Positions 1-10,700 of a stretch of 64,000 nt of DNA are shown here, piece by piece. Both the position numbers and the translations under genes were made by a program. A model generated the notes under the pieces. It was not told where the DNA came from. It worked only from the letters and a program-made list of their open reading frames with translations, and made no database searches. Origin of the DNA: Fagopyrum homotropicum (taxonomy: Eukaryota; Streptophyta; Magnoliopsida; Caryophyllales; Polygonaceae); assembly GCA_033239125.1 (NCBI GenBank), contig BSWB01000002.1, positions 52,363,001-52,427,000 of the forward strand. The letters run 5' to 3'. Every line of letters starts with the position of its first letter. Positions within the stretch are counted from its first letter, which is position 1.

Positions 1-25
1 ACATATTCGATCTATAGTGTCCACC

Positions 26-253
26 ATGGCTTTCTCAAAGCTCGACAACAAGCCTTCATGGCGATCAACTATTCCCGATGTTCTTCTTCCGATTGTTGAT
101 GCTCTTCCTCCTTTTGCCCGGATCGTGTTTAATCTCCGACGGTCGATCTCAAGCACTATTTGTGGTACGGGGTCGTTTGTGGGCCCAAACGTAGGGTTTT
201 GGCCCTTACACTTGCCGGCGGCGGGAATCGAGGGTTTGGATGGTAACCGTTAA
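26..253 (+). CDS. Hypothetical short protein or first exon
   Basis: The ATG at 26 opens 75 codons to a TAA at 251-253. I do not recognise the product. The stretch around residues 10-35 (WRSTIPDVLLPIVDALPP) loosely resembles an F-box start, with Pro, spaced Leu/Ile and then a basic run, but it lacks the usual VCxxW tail. That likeness is weak and inferential. Base composition is less AT-rich than the following 900 bp, which would fit a first exon or a gene fragment. The window edge hides whatever lies upstream. Confidence 0.25.
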   Translation: MAFSKLDNKPSWRSTIPDVLLPIVDALPPFARIVFNLRRSISSTICGTGSFVGPNVGFWPLHLPAAGIEGLDGNR

Positions 254-1183
254 AATTTGTGTTTCTCTTTTATGTTCCTCTATCTAATTTTTCATTTCTA
301 ATTTTTCATTTGTTTGGTTCTGAAATTGTTGCTTCTTCTTCCTCTTTTGAAGGTTAGATCACCGAGGAGCCCTAACAATTTGGGGTTTAATCTTCTTCCT
401 CGTTTAGGAAACAACTCTACCACACCTTCCATCCCCCCTTTAGGTTTGCAAAATCAAAACCGCATATGAAATTGGGGATTTCAACAATTCAATCAAAACC
501 CTAATTTTCTGGCTTCGGTCAATTTGAGTTGTTGCTTGTGTAATTTCAGGTTGTATTGCAATTGAAGATGGTGGAGGAGCAACTAGAGTAATGAGATTAG
601 TGAAGATCATGGAGGAGCAGTTGGAGTAAACTTATTATTATTCAGTAAACTTGCTTTTTGGTCAATTTTTTGTTCTAATTATTGATGGACTACATTGTGT
701 ATCCTTTTGTTACTTCTATGGATAAATAACCTAGAACTTTTGGTATCTGTAGTTGAAAATTTTGGCATCTCACATCTTAAATTGAAGGTATTTAGTCTCT
801 ATAACCACTACTCGGTGTTCTCTTTTCTATTTTATGTAATATGCTTTATTGAGATCTCTGTTACTTTTGAGTATCCTTATGTTACTTATAATGGATGTAT
901 TAAGCTCATTGAATTGGTGTTCATAGCCATCCTTCCCATTTTTTATTGTTTCTTCAACATTGAATTGAGTTATATCATACCAAAGCTTTGTTTTTTTAGA
1001 ATTTTGAGACAGTAATAAAAGCTACCAGCCATGGAAAGAGCATTTCTTTGTTAGTTCATATTGGTAATTTTGTTTGAATAGCTCAGACTCATCAATGTTG
1101 AGTAGCTTTTAATTACAATTTTATTTTTTAAAAATTTATGAACTTGAGTTATAAGGATTTCTAAAATGCTCTATTTGACTGAC
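254..1183. other. Non-coding flank, no gene supported
   Basis: AT-rich sequence. A 106-codon ORF at 695-1015 is rich in Leu, Ile, Phe and Tyr, as expected from translated AT-rich DNA, and has no domain I recognise. An imperfect direct repeat built around gaagat-tggaggagca-gagtaa lies near 565-630. Nothing else is supported here. Confidence 0.4.
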
Positions 1184-1200
1184 AAACACGGTAGTATTTT
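1184..1200 (+). repeat. Left target site duplication of LINE-A
   Basis: The 17 bases aaacacggtagtatttt are repeated exactly at 6641-6657. The bases just outside and just inside the two copies differ, so the duplication is exactly 17 bp. This defines the boundaries of the LINE insertion. Confidence 0.93.
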
Positions 1201-4200
1201 ATACTAAAAAACTCGTCGCATGACGTCGCTTCGCCTCCAATAGGCGATTCTCCTAGTCTCTCTAGGGTTCTCCTTCTTCCTCAATTTCAGTGCCCCTGTA
1301 ATCATCTCCAATCTCTACCCCATAACAAACATCACATCTGTCCCAATCTTCATCTACCTTTTCCCCCATACTCCTTTTACCCTAATTATGTGCCCTAACC
1401 GTTTCACAATTTTATCGGTTACACCATGGACGACTTAGGGCTGAATATTGTCAATCTCCGGCTATCTGAGGATGAATAAACGGCAGTTCCGGTGGACGGC
1501 ATCGATGACGATCTTCATCGTCTCAATCTCTGCTTGGCCGGAAAACTACTCTCCACAAAACGGTTCAATTCTACTGCTCTGATGAACACATTCAGAACTG
1601 CCTGGGCCCCAAAACATGGCCTTGCCTCCCGAGCGATCAACAACGACGTCTTTATATTCCAATTTTTTGATGAAAGCGACCGACAGCATGCTCTTACCAA
1701 GGGCCCGTGGTGTTTTGATGATGCCCTACTTATCCTCCAGGAACTACCACAGGGCACACCGATCTCTGAACTGACTTTTACACACTCCGCTTTCTGGATT
1801 GTGGCCCGTGACATTCCGCTGGGTTGTGCAGTCCTTCCACTTGCGCAGACTATTGGTAACCGAATTGGTCGCTTCCTAGCATGGGATGATTTTGATTTCT
1901 TGGGCCTCGGTGGTGCCCTCCGTATGCCTGTTGAAATCGACACAACTAAACCTTTGTGGCGCCAGATTGTTGTTCTCCTACAGGGAACGGCAATAACCCT
2001 AAAACTCCAATACGAGCGTCTCCCCATCTTCTGCTTTGGTTGCGGTCACATTGGACATCTTATGAGTAATTGCACCCTTTCAGATCCTCCAACTGACCAA
2101 CCACAATTTGGCGCTTGGCTGCGTACTTCTCCACCCAGAAACAGGTCACGAGTGAGACAAGATGTAGCTGACAAAGAGCGCGAATGGTTTAACAAATTTA
2201 AGCAGAAAACACCAACTCCTGCAAAACCTACTTCTACAAAGTCAAGGTCATCTCCTCCCCATGAGGCTCACAATGCACCATTGGTCGCTAATACCAGGAT
2301 CTCAGTCGCTTCTGCTTCCTCTACGGGCACCCCATGCATTGTAAAGAGCAGCCGGAAAACGGTGAGTATCAAACAGCGAGCCCGTCGCGCATCTACACAT
2401 CCATTAATTGTTAAAAATAAGAGGAAAACCATGGGGGATTCTCTGGTTGACCCGAGTAAGAAACACCGAATTCTCCCTACTAGCACACCGATGATTGTAG
2501 ACAATCAAGTAGCGCGCATGGTGGCAGACCATGCCCGCGAACAACAATGAAAATCTTCAGCTGAAACTGTTTGGGGTTGGGCAATGCCCCAACAGTTCAT
2601 GCCCTCCAAGATTGGTCTTGGAAACATTGTCCGGACTTGGTTTTTCTCATGGAAACCAAGATTTCAAGTCAGAATCTGGAATCAGTGAAACGAAGATGTG
2701 GTTTCACTCAGGGTTTGTGTTTGTCATCTACTGGAAGGTCGGGAGGCATGGGCCTATGGTGGCGGAACGTTTCTGTTTCAATCATATCATTATCCGATCA
2801 CCACATACTTGCAAAAGTTCAAAACCAAGATGATATCACTTAGAGCATTGCTTGTGTCTACGGATGGCCTGAAGCATCTAATAAATCGCTTACAGGGGAC
2901 TTGCTACGTAATCTTCGGGCACATGTTGGAGATTCACCTATTCTCTTTGTCGGAGATTTTAATGAGATATTGTACTCTTCTGAGAAAGAAGGTGGCCCCC
3001 CACGTGCACAATCCGCTATGGACAATTTTCGGAAAGCCATTGATGACTACGGCATTATGGATTTAGGATGTAACAGGGGTCCGTTTCTTACTTGGGAGCG
3101 CGGCCTCAATAACCGCACTAGTATCCGGGAACGCCTTGACCGATTCCTTGCCTCAACCGATTGGAGTCTTATTTTCCCAAATACTCATGTAACTCACTTC
3201 CCACGGTACCGCTCGGATCACTCTCTTATATTGCTGCAAACAAACTTCTCACAAAACTCCACCATTCACCGCAAAAAACGCCTTTTCAGATTCGAACCTT
3301 TGTGGCTCTCTCACCCCGACTGTCGTGATATTGTAGCTACTGCTTGGACCTATGCAGGGGGATCAGCTCCGTCCAAAGTTTCTGCTTGCACGGGTGCACT
3401 TTCTACTTGGTCACATAATGTCTTCCGGGAACGTAAAGCAAGGATTGCTAAGCTAGAGGGAGAACTCCATCTCCTACAATCCTATGCTCCGAGTGCCAAT
3501 GATCTATCTAGAGGGGCTGACATCTCCAACCAACTGGATGAATTACACAAGCAAGAAGCATCCTACTGGCTTACACGGTCCCGTGTTACCGAACTGACGG
3601 AAGGTGATCGTAACACCAGCTACTTTCACCACAAAGCTTCTCAGCGCAAAGCCACCAACACAATTCATTCCCTTATCTCATCAGTCGGATTTGTTTGCAT
3701 TTCTCATGAGGCCATTACTGAGACGGTGACGGGCTTCTTTCAGGAGTTGTTCGCATCTTCTCACCCTCAGGAAGGGGATATTGACGACCTCCTGGAGGGC
3801 TTACCTATCCGGGTCACTGATACTGACAACCTGCTGCTCACACTCCTCCTCACTCCTGACGAAATCAAAACTGCGCTATTCCAAATGCATCCGAGTAAAG
3901 CGCCGGGAATTGACGGTATGCATGCACGCTTCTTTCAGACTTTTTGGACTATTATTTGTGCGGATGTCATCTCTTTTATTCAGGCCTGGTGGCAGACAGG
4001 CTTCCCTCTTGATGACATCAATGCCACTATCGTCACTCTAATTCCAAAACTAAAGAACCCGACTCGGATTGAGGAGTTCAGACCAATCAGTTTATGTAAT
4101 GTCATATACAAACTCATCACTAAGGTCATAGTCAACCGCCTTAAGCATCTCCTTGACAAGGTAATCTCCAACTCGCAAAGTGCGTTTATTACAGGGAGGT

Positions 4201-6640
4201 CGATCACTGATAATGCTCTAATTGCTATGGAAATATTCAATTCCCTGAAAAATAGCTCGAATAAGTCTGAGGGAGGCCTAGCACTTAAACTCGACATGAG
4301 TAAGGCATTTGACCGTATGGAGTGGCGCTACTTGGAAAAAATTATGTCTTGCCTCGGTTTTTCGTCTGCATGGATATCTAAGGTAATGAGTTGTGTTCGG
4401 GGAGCGAATTACTCATTCAAAATTAACGGTTCAATTGAAGGTTGTGTTACTCCAACGCGTGGCCTCCGACAAGGAGATCCTTTGTCTCCTATCTTGTTCA
4501 TTTTGGGGGCTGAGGGGTTATCCCACATTATTACTCGAGCTGTTTCTTCTAGAGCTCTCCATGGTATTTCTGTATGTCGTGGTGCTTTTGTTGTGTCTCA
4601 CCTGTTTTTGGCTGATGACAGTTTGCTGTTTGCTAAGGCTAATTTGATAGAATGCTCTATGATAACTGAGTTACTCAGTCAGTATAAGAGAGCTTCCGGC
4701 CAGAAAATTAATATGCAGAAATCGGAGGTAGCCTTTAGCAAGAACACTGATGTGCATCAACAAGCACTCTTAGCGGCTTGTCTGGGTGTTGGAAGAGTGG
4801 ATCGTCATATTAAGTACTTGGGTCTCCCGTCGGTTATTGGCCGGTCAAAAAGTCCATTTTTGTTTTTCTTAAGGAGCGTATATGGAAAAAGGCACATGGT
4901 TAGAAGGAGAGAGGCTTTTGTCTTCCGCTGGCAAGGAGGTAATGATCAAATCGGTTCTCCAAAGCATTCCAACATACATCATGTCTGTCTACCGTCTTCC
5001 TGATGGTCTTATTGACGAGATTCACTCGCTCCTTGCGAGATTCTGGTGGGGTTCCTCCGAATCATAGCGGCGGATTCATTGGCGATCTTGGAATGACTTA
5101 TGTGTACCAAAAGGTCATGGTGGTATGGGATTCCGGGACTTAAAGGTTTTCAACGATGCTCTGCTAGCACGACAGGGGTGGCGTATTCTCACCATGCCTG
5201 ATTCCTTGTTACACTCGATTCTGAAGGCTAAATATTTTCGTTATACTTCCTTCATTCACTCCATGAGAGGATGGAGACCGAGCTTTACATGGCGGAGTAT
5301 TTGGGGCGCCAAACCTCTTCTCATGGAAGGCCTTGCATGGTTAGTGGCAAATGGAAGATCGATCCACGCAGCTTCGGACCGTTGGGTGCTGAATGACTAT
5401 GGCTTCAGTAGGCCGTCACTAACTCCGGGTATGAGTTCAGATATCATGGTTTCTGAGTTCATAAACGAAGCTACTCTTGAATGGGATGAGGGTGCCCTCA
5501 TTGCCGCTTTCCACCGGGATGATGCACCAACATATTATCCATCCCTCTGCTTGTTCCAGGGCGCCATGATCTCTGCATATGGGGAGCTTCTCAGTCCGGC
5601 ATCTTCACTGTGAAATCAGCATATTGGCTCGGTAAGCTTGATTCCCTCTCTATCTTACACCCGCCGGTTTGGGGTTCTATTTGGAATTGTAGCCTCCCGC
5701 CAAAGGTTTTGCACTTCTCCTGGCGTCTCTGTAATGGCTTCCTTAGTGTCCGTCAAACATTGTATAACCGTCACGTTATTGCATCACCAATATGTCATCG
5801 ATGTGAGGTTGATAACGAAATACTCTGGCACGCTATGATCCACTGCCCTTGTGCCTCGGAGGCTTGGATTGGCTCAACATCACTCCCTACCTTCTTGACA
5901 TCCTCCCAAACTGACCCACTTATTGTGATTTCCGAAATCAAACATATTGGGGGATCATCTGCTATTTCGGACTTCCTTACGAACTATTGGATTGCCTGGT
6001 CCATTCGGAATAAGCTCCTATTTGATGAGTCGCCTTTCTCCTCTGTCTTGCTCCGCGATGGGTTCAGATGCATGGTTCGTGACTTTATTCAGCGTCCACC
6101 ACCACCCAGATTCATAGTGCCCCCTCAATCACACCAGTCTGATCGTAACTGGACACCACCCCCTGCTGATGCCCTCAAGCTTAACTCCGACGCAGCTGTC
6201 CTGGAAGATTCTACCTACTTTGGCGCGGTTCTTCGTGACTCTTCTGGTACGCTGCTAATGGTGGCTTCCAAACGGATTCATAGACACTACTCACCGGCAA
6301 TTGCTGAAGCCATGGCTACTCACTTTGCACTGGAGGCTTTTACTGAATACTCTCACGCAGGCCACGTCATTGTCGAGTCAGATGCATCCAATATCATCAA
6401 TCAATTACTCCTAAAGAAGCTCAACCAGGCTCCGACTGCTACATCTTATATTTCCTTTATTTGCAACAACATTTTTACTTTTATTACTGATCCTTCCGTA
6501 TTTTCTTTCCGGCATGTTCGCCGTTCAGCTAATACTGTTGCCCATCATGCAACCAGACTTTTGCACGATGATGCTTCACTTGTACTGTTTGATCATTTTC
6601 CACAAAGTATTTCTACTCTTGCGGAAATTGATATGATCTA
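1201..6640 (+). mobile_element. LINE-A: full-length, decayed L1-type non-LTR retrotransposon
   Basis: A 5440-bp insertion bounded by a perfect 17-bp target duplication. In order it holds a 5' UTR of about 225 bp, ORF1 (DUF4283 plus CCHC knuckle) and ORF2 (endonuclease, reverse transcriptase, zf-RVT, RNase H). This is the layout of plant L1-clade elements. The element is dead: ORF1 has one stop and ORF2 has several stops and frame changes. It has no 3' UTR and no poly(A): the stop codon of the last ORF touches the target duplication. The conserved duplication together with many coding lesions suggests middle age. Confidence 0.92.
1426..2550 (+). pseudogene. LINE-A ORF1: DUF4283 / zinc-knuckle nucleic-acid-binding protein
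   Basis: ORF1 proteins of plant LINEs bind element RNA and form the retrotransposition particle. The family start is the ATG at 1426. After 17 codons it meets a TAA at 1477-1479, most simply a C-to-T change of a CAA codon; the frame is then open to a TGA at 2548-2550. Residues about 45-165 form a DUF4283-type domain. A CX2CX4HX4C knuckle lies at about residues 203-216 (2032-2073). The tail is basic, with many Lys, Arg, Ser and Pro. The stop codon overlaps the ORF2 start as ATGA. Confidence 0.85.
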
Positions 6641-6641
6641 A
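2547..6641 (+). pseudogene. LINE-A ORF2: endonuclease-reverse transcriptase-RNase H polyprotein
   Basis: ORF2 nicks target DNA and copies the element RNA into it. Domains in order: APE-type endonuclease (2547 to about 3230, with GDFNE near 2955 and SDHSL near 3215); reverse transcriptase with motif A LDMSKAFD near 4290, GLRQGDPLSP near 4465 and LADDSLLF near 4610; zf-RVT at about 5660-5860; and an RNase H-like domain at about 6170-6590 with NSDAA, AEA and ESDA acidic positions. Lesions: TGA at 2562 and TAG at 2841, both where Trp is expected; two frame changes plus a Trp-to-TAG at 4855-4910; TAG at 5065; and a frame change near 5545-5567. The 3' end is open from 5610 to the TAA at 6639-6641. 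Confidence 0.9.
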
Positions 6642-6657
6642 AACACGGTAGTATTTT
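6641..6657 (+). repeat. Right target site duplication of LINE-A
   Basis: Exact copy of the 17 bases at 1184-1200. Its first base is also the last base of the ORF2 TAA stop. Confidence 0.93.
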
Positions 6658-7089
6658 GATCCTTAATTTAGGAAGGTCCTTATATGGTTCTCTATTTGAA
6701 AACGGATGTCTGATTACTTTGTTTTTGGTATGGCATCACCGGTGGCATTTTTCCTTTCTGTGTTCATTGCTCAATCAAGATCTTATGATCTTGTGTTAGA
6801 TATCTATCAAGCTCTTTTGATCCTATGTTAGATATATTTTAAGTTGTTGTGTTTCTCCTTTCGCTTATGAACACCAATTAAATAAAGCCATCATTTATTT
6901 AACTTGACTTATCGTATGGAATTTGTGATCACTGTGCATAAAAAATTGAATAAGATAGTTTGTTCAGATTGTATGTGTATTTGGCCTATACCTACGGTTT
7001 AGGTTTGGCCTAAACTGGCACATGCCCAAACCGTCGATACAAAAAAATTTAACCGGTTTACATCTAGTTTGCAACTTTGCATTAGTAGC
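6658..7089. other. AT-rich flank, no gene supported
   Basis: Continuation of the host sequence interrupted by LINE-A. I see no ORF of note, no RNA gene and no element end here. Confidence 0.4.
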
Positions 7090-7450
7090 TTATTTAAAAT
7101 AAAACCGAGTTTGCATTAGTAATATTTTATTTTACATAAATAATTTAATTAAAAAATGAGAACAAACTCGTTTTTTTAAATAAATAAAATTACTAACTAA
7201 AAAACCGAGAGCAAACTCGTTTTTTTTAGGTTAGTAATTTCATTTTTTTTTTAAAAAAAATCGAGTTTTCTCGCTTTTTTCATGTAACTTAATTAAATTA
7301 GTAATTATATAAAAAACGAGAACAAACTCGTTTTTTTAAATAAATAAAATTACTAACTTAAAAAACGAGAACAAGCTCAGTTTTTTTTGTAAGTTAATAA
7401 TTTCATTTATTTAAAAAAACCGAGTATGCTCTCAATTTTTTGTAACTTAA
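7090..7450. repeat. Array of hairpin-forming A-run/T-run repeats
   Basis: About six degenerate units spaced roughly 50 bp apart. Each pairs an A-run plus CGAG arm with a CTCG plus T-run arm across a loop of about 6 bases such as aacaaa. Clear units lie at about 7151-7177, 7199-7227, 7311-7337, 7360-7388 and 7412-7440. The spacer is close to aaataaataaaattactaa. The middle unit near 7255-7280 is diverged. Each arm is about 10 bases. Confidence 0.7.
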
Positions 7451-7693
7451 TTAAATTACTAATTGAATTAAAAAAAAAAAGGAAAGGACTTGAACCGGTC
7501 TCCCGGTTGCCTACGTATCCTCTTGGGGTTTAAGAGGAATCAAAACCTACATAGTTCTCTTACCTTTGGTTACCTTTTTTCGAACTTCTGAGTTGTTTTC
7601 GTTACCCCCTTACCTTTTCACCTCGGACTCGGAAGTGGTGCCCGGATAATCGGAGTTGGAATCCGATCTTGAGTCATAAACGAGGGCATTCCG
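7451..7693. other. Probable 3' non-coding end of the hAT element
   Basis: Lies directly downstream of the hAT stop codon on the minus strand. I could not identify a terminal inverted repeat, so the outer end of the hAT element is not placed. Confidence 0.3.
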
Positions 7694-8096
7694 TTATTTC
7701 CGCTTCTCTGCCCTTATCCAATCTTGTATACATACTTGAACCTTCAATTTCTCAGGCTTCAATTGACTTCTCTTGTAACTTAGCATGTTTTCTCCTTGAT
7801 TAAAAGCTTGCTCCACAGCCACCGTTGATGCGGGCACGACCATGATTTGTTGCAAAATCTTGGTCAATGTTGGATACTTCGGGGCTAACTTCTTCCACCA
7901 ATCCAAAACTTCAAAAGTTTCACCATCAAAATTAAAACAAGTTATTAGATAATCTTGAAATTCCGCATTTGCGGATGAATGCCTTGGTGTTTTTGTTCTT
8001 TTAGCTAAAATTTGTTTAGCTTTTGAAAGAATATAAGATGGAGAAGAAGAAGAGGGTGAAGGAGTCGATTTGGTGGAAGCATGATGACATGAATTA
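7694..8096 (-). pseudogene. hAT transposase, C-terminal segment (dimerisation domain)
   Basis: The minus-strand frame ending at 7694 reads WWKKLAPKYPTL, then VPASTVAVEQAFNQG, MLSYKRSQL and CIQDWIR. This is the hAT C-terminal dimerisation domain, whose usual core is WW-YP-L, then P-ST-A-E-FS-G and R-L-P. Upstream codons to about 8096 hold a Ser/Pro-rich linker. hAT transposases cut and paste class II elements with 8-bp target duplications. This piece is separated from the rest of its gene by the insertion at about 8097-9671. Confidence 0.82.
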
Positions 8097-9671
8097 TAAC
8101 CTATTTTTAGGCATGTGTTTACCCTTTATTTTGCATGCATAGAGATACATTCTTGACATTTATGGTTATATTCACCTACTTTGCGAGAATAGAGGTCTAC
8201 ACAGAGTTTTATTGCATTTGTAGGTAATTTGGCGAATTATAGAGCGAAATGACATATTTTATGGATCAAGTCTTAAAGCGGGACAAAAAGGAGCATAAAA
8301 GGAAGCTAGGACGCGCCAAAGTATCTTTTGATACCGTCTGACGCGCCAAATTATTCTCTGATACCGTGTGAAGTGCCAAAGTATTCTGTGATACCGTCTG
8401 ACGCGCCAAAGTATTTTCTGATACCGTCTGACGCGGCCCAAAGTATTTTCTCATACAAGCGGGCTCGACTTCTTTCAGCCCAAATATTTAGGGTTTTATC
8501 TTTAAACCCTAGATTTATTTCTACAAATATCCGATAGCCTTCGGACTTGGAGCCCCGACGTTAGGGAGAAGTTGAGAACGGCTTGCATCTAGCGCTTTTC
8601 GAGGGCATTGCTTAGGAAGATCTTATTGCGTACATGGAGGATTTTGAGAATGGCGCATTTTGAGATTGCGTATTTGGAGTTGGAAGATCTTACGGTTTTC
8701 ATCTTGAAGGTGGATTGACATCCCGTTCTTCATTTGTTCCTAGAGATTTTGTGAGGTTTTTCTAATTCTTTGATTCTACATTCTTTGAACACAAGAACGG
8801 ATTTGTTATGTTGATATTTTGAGGATTGAGATATTTGACATTATTGAGTTTTCTAAGTTCCATTTTTTTATTCTCTTCTTAATTTGATTGTTGAATTGAT
8901 GACTATGATTGTTGGCTAAAACCCTTAAGCGATTCTAAGGTGAAGGGTTGATAGTTGTGGCTTAGATGATGATAGATCGATTTTAAACAGATTGGACCCT
9001 GAGAGTGTGAGAAACTTCGTCGACAGCCTTTCCACGGTTTGTTCTTGAAAACCACGGCCGTGGTTCTTCAAGATCTAGCCGTGATTTTCTCTATTTTACG
9101 ACTTTTGCTTTTGCTTTAATCCAAAGTTAAAGATTTGCTTTAACCTAGTCTTGCCTTGTCTTTTCTAGGTAGTAGTGAGACTCAACATCCTCTATTTTGA
9201 TTTCGAGTGTCACAACCTTAATCGTTTTAGTTTATCTTTGATTCCTTGGGTTTGGGCATGGGTATTTGAGAGTAATTCTTGTCCTTTGATCCTTACTATA
9301 TTGCAGCCTCAACAACCTTTATAGAGAGAGCCTTTGGGTGAGACATATACGGTTTTGGAACTTCACCGTACAATTCCCACCCTAGATATACCTTCGCAAA
9401 CTCGACTCTGTCCTTATATCTATAGAATACCTTGAATTGACTGCCACAATTGGATACTTGGATCTTTAGAATTGTTGTTTCCCCAATATTTGCAAAGCTT
9501 CTATACTTTACTTGCTCGATAATTTGTGAACTGAATTTGATCCCCCAAATCCCTGAGTTCGATACTCTGGAATTCTTGCTTTACTACGCCGATCCGTACA
9601 CTGCGGGTTCGCTTGCTTTGATTACAGTTTTATAAATTTAAAACTTATTTGCACGCACACTTTGAGGCGAA
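8097..9671 (+). mobile_element. Inserted LTR-retrotransposon-like sequence, class unresolved
   Basis: hAT coding sequence stops near 8096 and resumes near 9671, so about 1.57 kb was inserted between them. The insert has no convincing ORF and contains a 30-bp minisatellite. Its GC-poor leader-like middle and its 3' end resemble LTR or untranslated sequence of large plant retrotransposons, but I found no TG...CA termini with a matching target duplication. Both boundaries are uncertain by about 15 bp. A solo or truncated LTR is the likeliest reading; other classes are possible. Confidence 0.45.
8311..8460 (+). repeat. 30-bp minisatellite, five units
   Basis: Unit close to acgcgccaaagtattttctg followed by ataccgtctg. 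Starts at 8311, 8341, 8371, 8401 and 8431; the last unit is diverged. The 30-bp period is a multiple of three, so ORFs stay open on both strands (8259-8441 and 8266-8454 minus, 8328-8537 plus). These are by-products of the repeat, not genes. Confidence 0.92.
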
Positions 9672-9799
9672 CAAAAAAATAGCACTTGTTTCAGATAAAG
9701 TAAGCAATTTACCAATTTCAAGACGAACATGAAGAATAATGGCATTAACGTTCATATAAGAAAATAAACCTAAACATTCAAAATAGGCATTTAACAATT
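9672..9799 (-). pseudogene. hAT transposase, middle segment
   Basis: On the minus strand this short piece reads on from the segment at 11048-11605 without loss of frame when the insertion at 9800-11047 and one copy of its 9-bp duplication are ignored; the junction reads VTELLNAYFE. Gene order on the minus strand is 11605 to 11048, then 9799 to 9672, then 8096 to 7694. Confidence 0.7.
9791..9799 (+). repeat. 9-bp target site duplication, left
   Basis: ttaacaatt occurs here and at 11048-11056, flanking the insertion in the hAT gene. Nine bases is the usual duplication length for MULEs. Confidence 0.75.
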
Positions 9800-10078
9800 G
9801 GGTAAAATGGTTAAGTAGACACTTTTTGCATCAATGTGTACAAAGTAGGTAGTTTTGTGTTTTAATTAACAAACTAGGCCCCTCCAATTACCAACAAAAA
9901 GATTTATTATTTATAAAAATAAAGATCCTATAATCTTTCTCTCTCATCTTCAAAAATATTTATTTCCTTTAATAAAAATGGTAATTGCTGCTAACAACCA
10001 TTATTTAAGGAATCATTCAATAACCTTCAACCACGTTTGTAGCTGGTTGTTCATCGTCATCCTCCTCCGAAACAGAAG

Positions 10079-10173
10079 ATGGCGGTTTCCATATACTGGT
10101 GTTTGATTCCGCCATTGATCCTGGGCGATTTGATCTCGATTTTTGTTCGCGTCGACATAACATCCACTTATTG
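10079..10173 (+). other. Possible captured first exon inside the MULE-like element
   Basis: The ATG at 10079 opens a frame beginning MAVSIYW. It meets a good 5' splice site (ttg then gtaagg) at 10174; without splicing it stops a codon later. The GC-richer composition compared with its surroundings fits a captured exon. No protein family recognised. Confidence 0.25.
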
Positions 10174-10395
10174 GTAAGGTTTTTTCAAAAATTTTGATCG
10201 ATTCGTTATTTGTTCTACTGTAACTGCTTCAATGGCGTGATGTACTCAACAAACTAGTATACGTGTTTATGTACGTAATCTCGTGTGCGAGATACAGAAT
10301 ATGTAATCGATTGCATATGTTATGTAATCGATTGTGGTGAAAACAAGTATGTACTACTGTGTAGAAAATATGTACATAATGTTTATTTTGATTTA

Positions 10396-10700
10396 CTTAA
10401 TTTTATGTTTATGTGGATGTGTACGTTTGTACTGTTCAATTCATGCACACAATTTGTAATAGTTCGCATAAAATATGTACAAATTGTTTGTGTTGCTTCA
10501 CTTAATTTTATGCTTCGGTGTTTGTGTATGTTTGTATTGTTTAATTCATGTACACAATTTGTGTGTTGTTGAACTCATAATTTTATGTTTCGGTGTTTGT
10601 GTATGTTTGTAATGCTTCACTTAATTTTATGTTTCGGTGTTTATTTTTTGGTGTTTGTGTACGTTTGTATTGTTTAATTCATGTACACAATTTGTGTGTT
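10396..10700 (+). repeat. Irregular direct repeat around cttaattttatg
   Basis: The block ttaattttatg-tt-cggtgtttgtgta, followed by a tgtacacaatttgtg segment, recurs about four times, with core starts near 10396, 10501, 10576 and 10620. Spacing is uneven (105, 75 and 44 bp), so this is a decayed duplication, not a clean tandem array. Confidence 0.6.

Noticed and set aside
1515..2027. 170-codon ORF on the minus strand inside LINE-A ORF1
   Set aside because: Antisense shadow of the DUF4283 coding region; Arg/Ser-rich as expected from reversed codons, with no family likeness.
8259..8537. ORFs on both strands over the 30-bp repeat (YQKILWRVRR-type repeats)
   Set aside because: The period is divisible by three, so open frames arise automatically; not a repeat protein gene.
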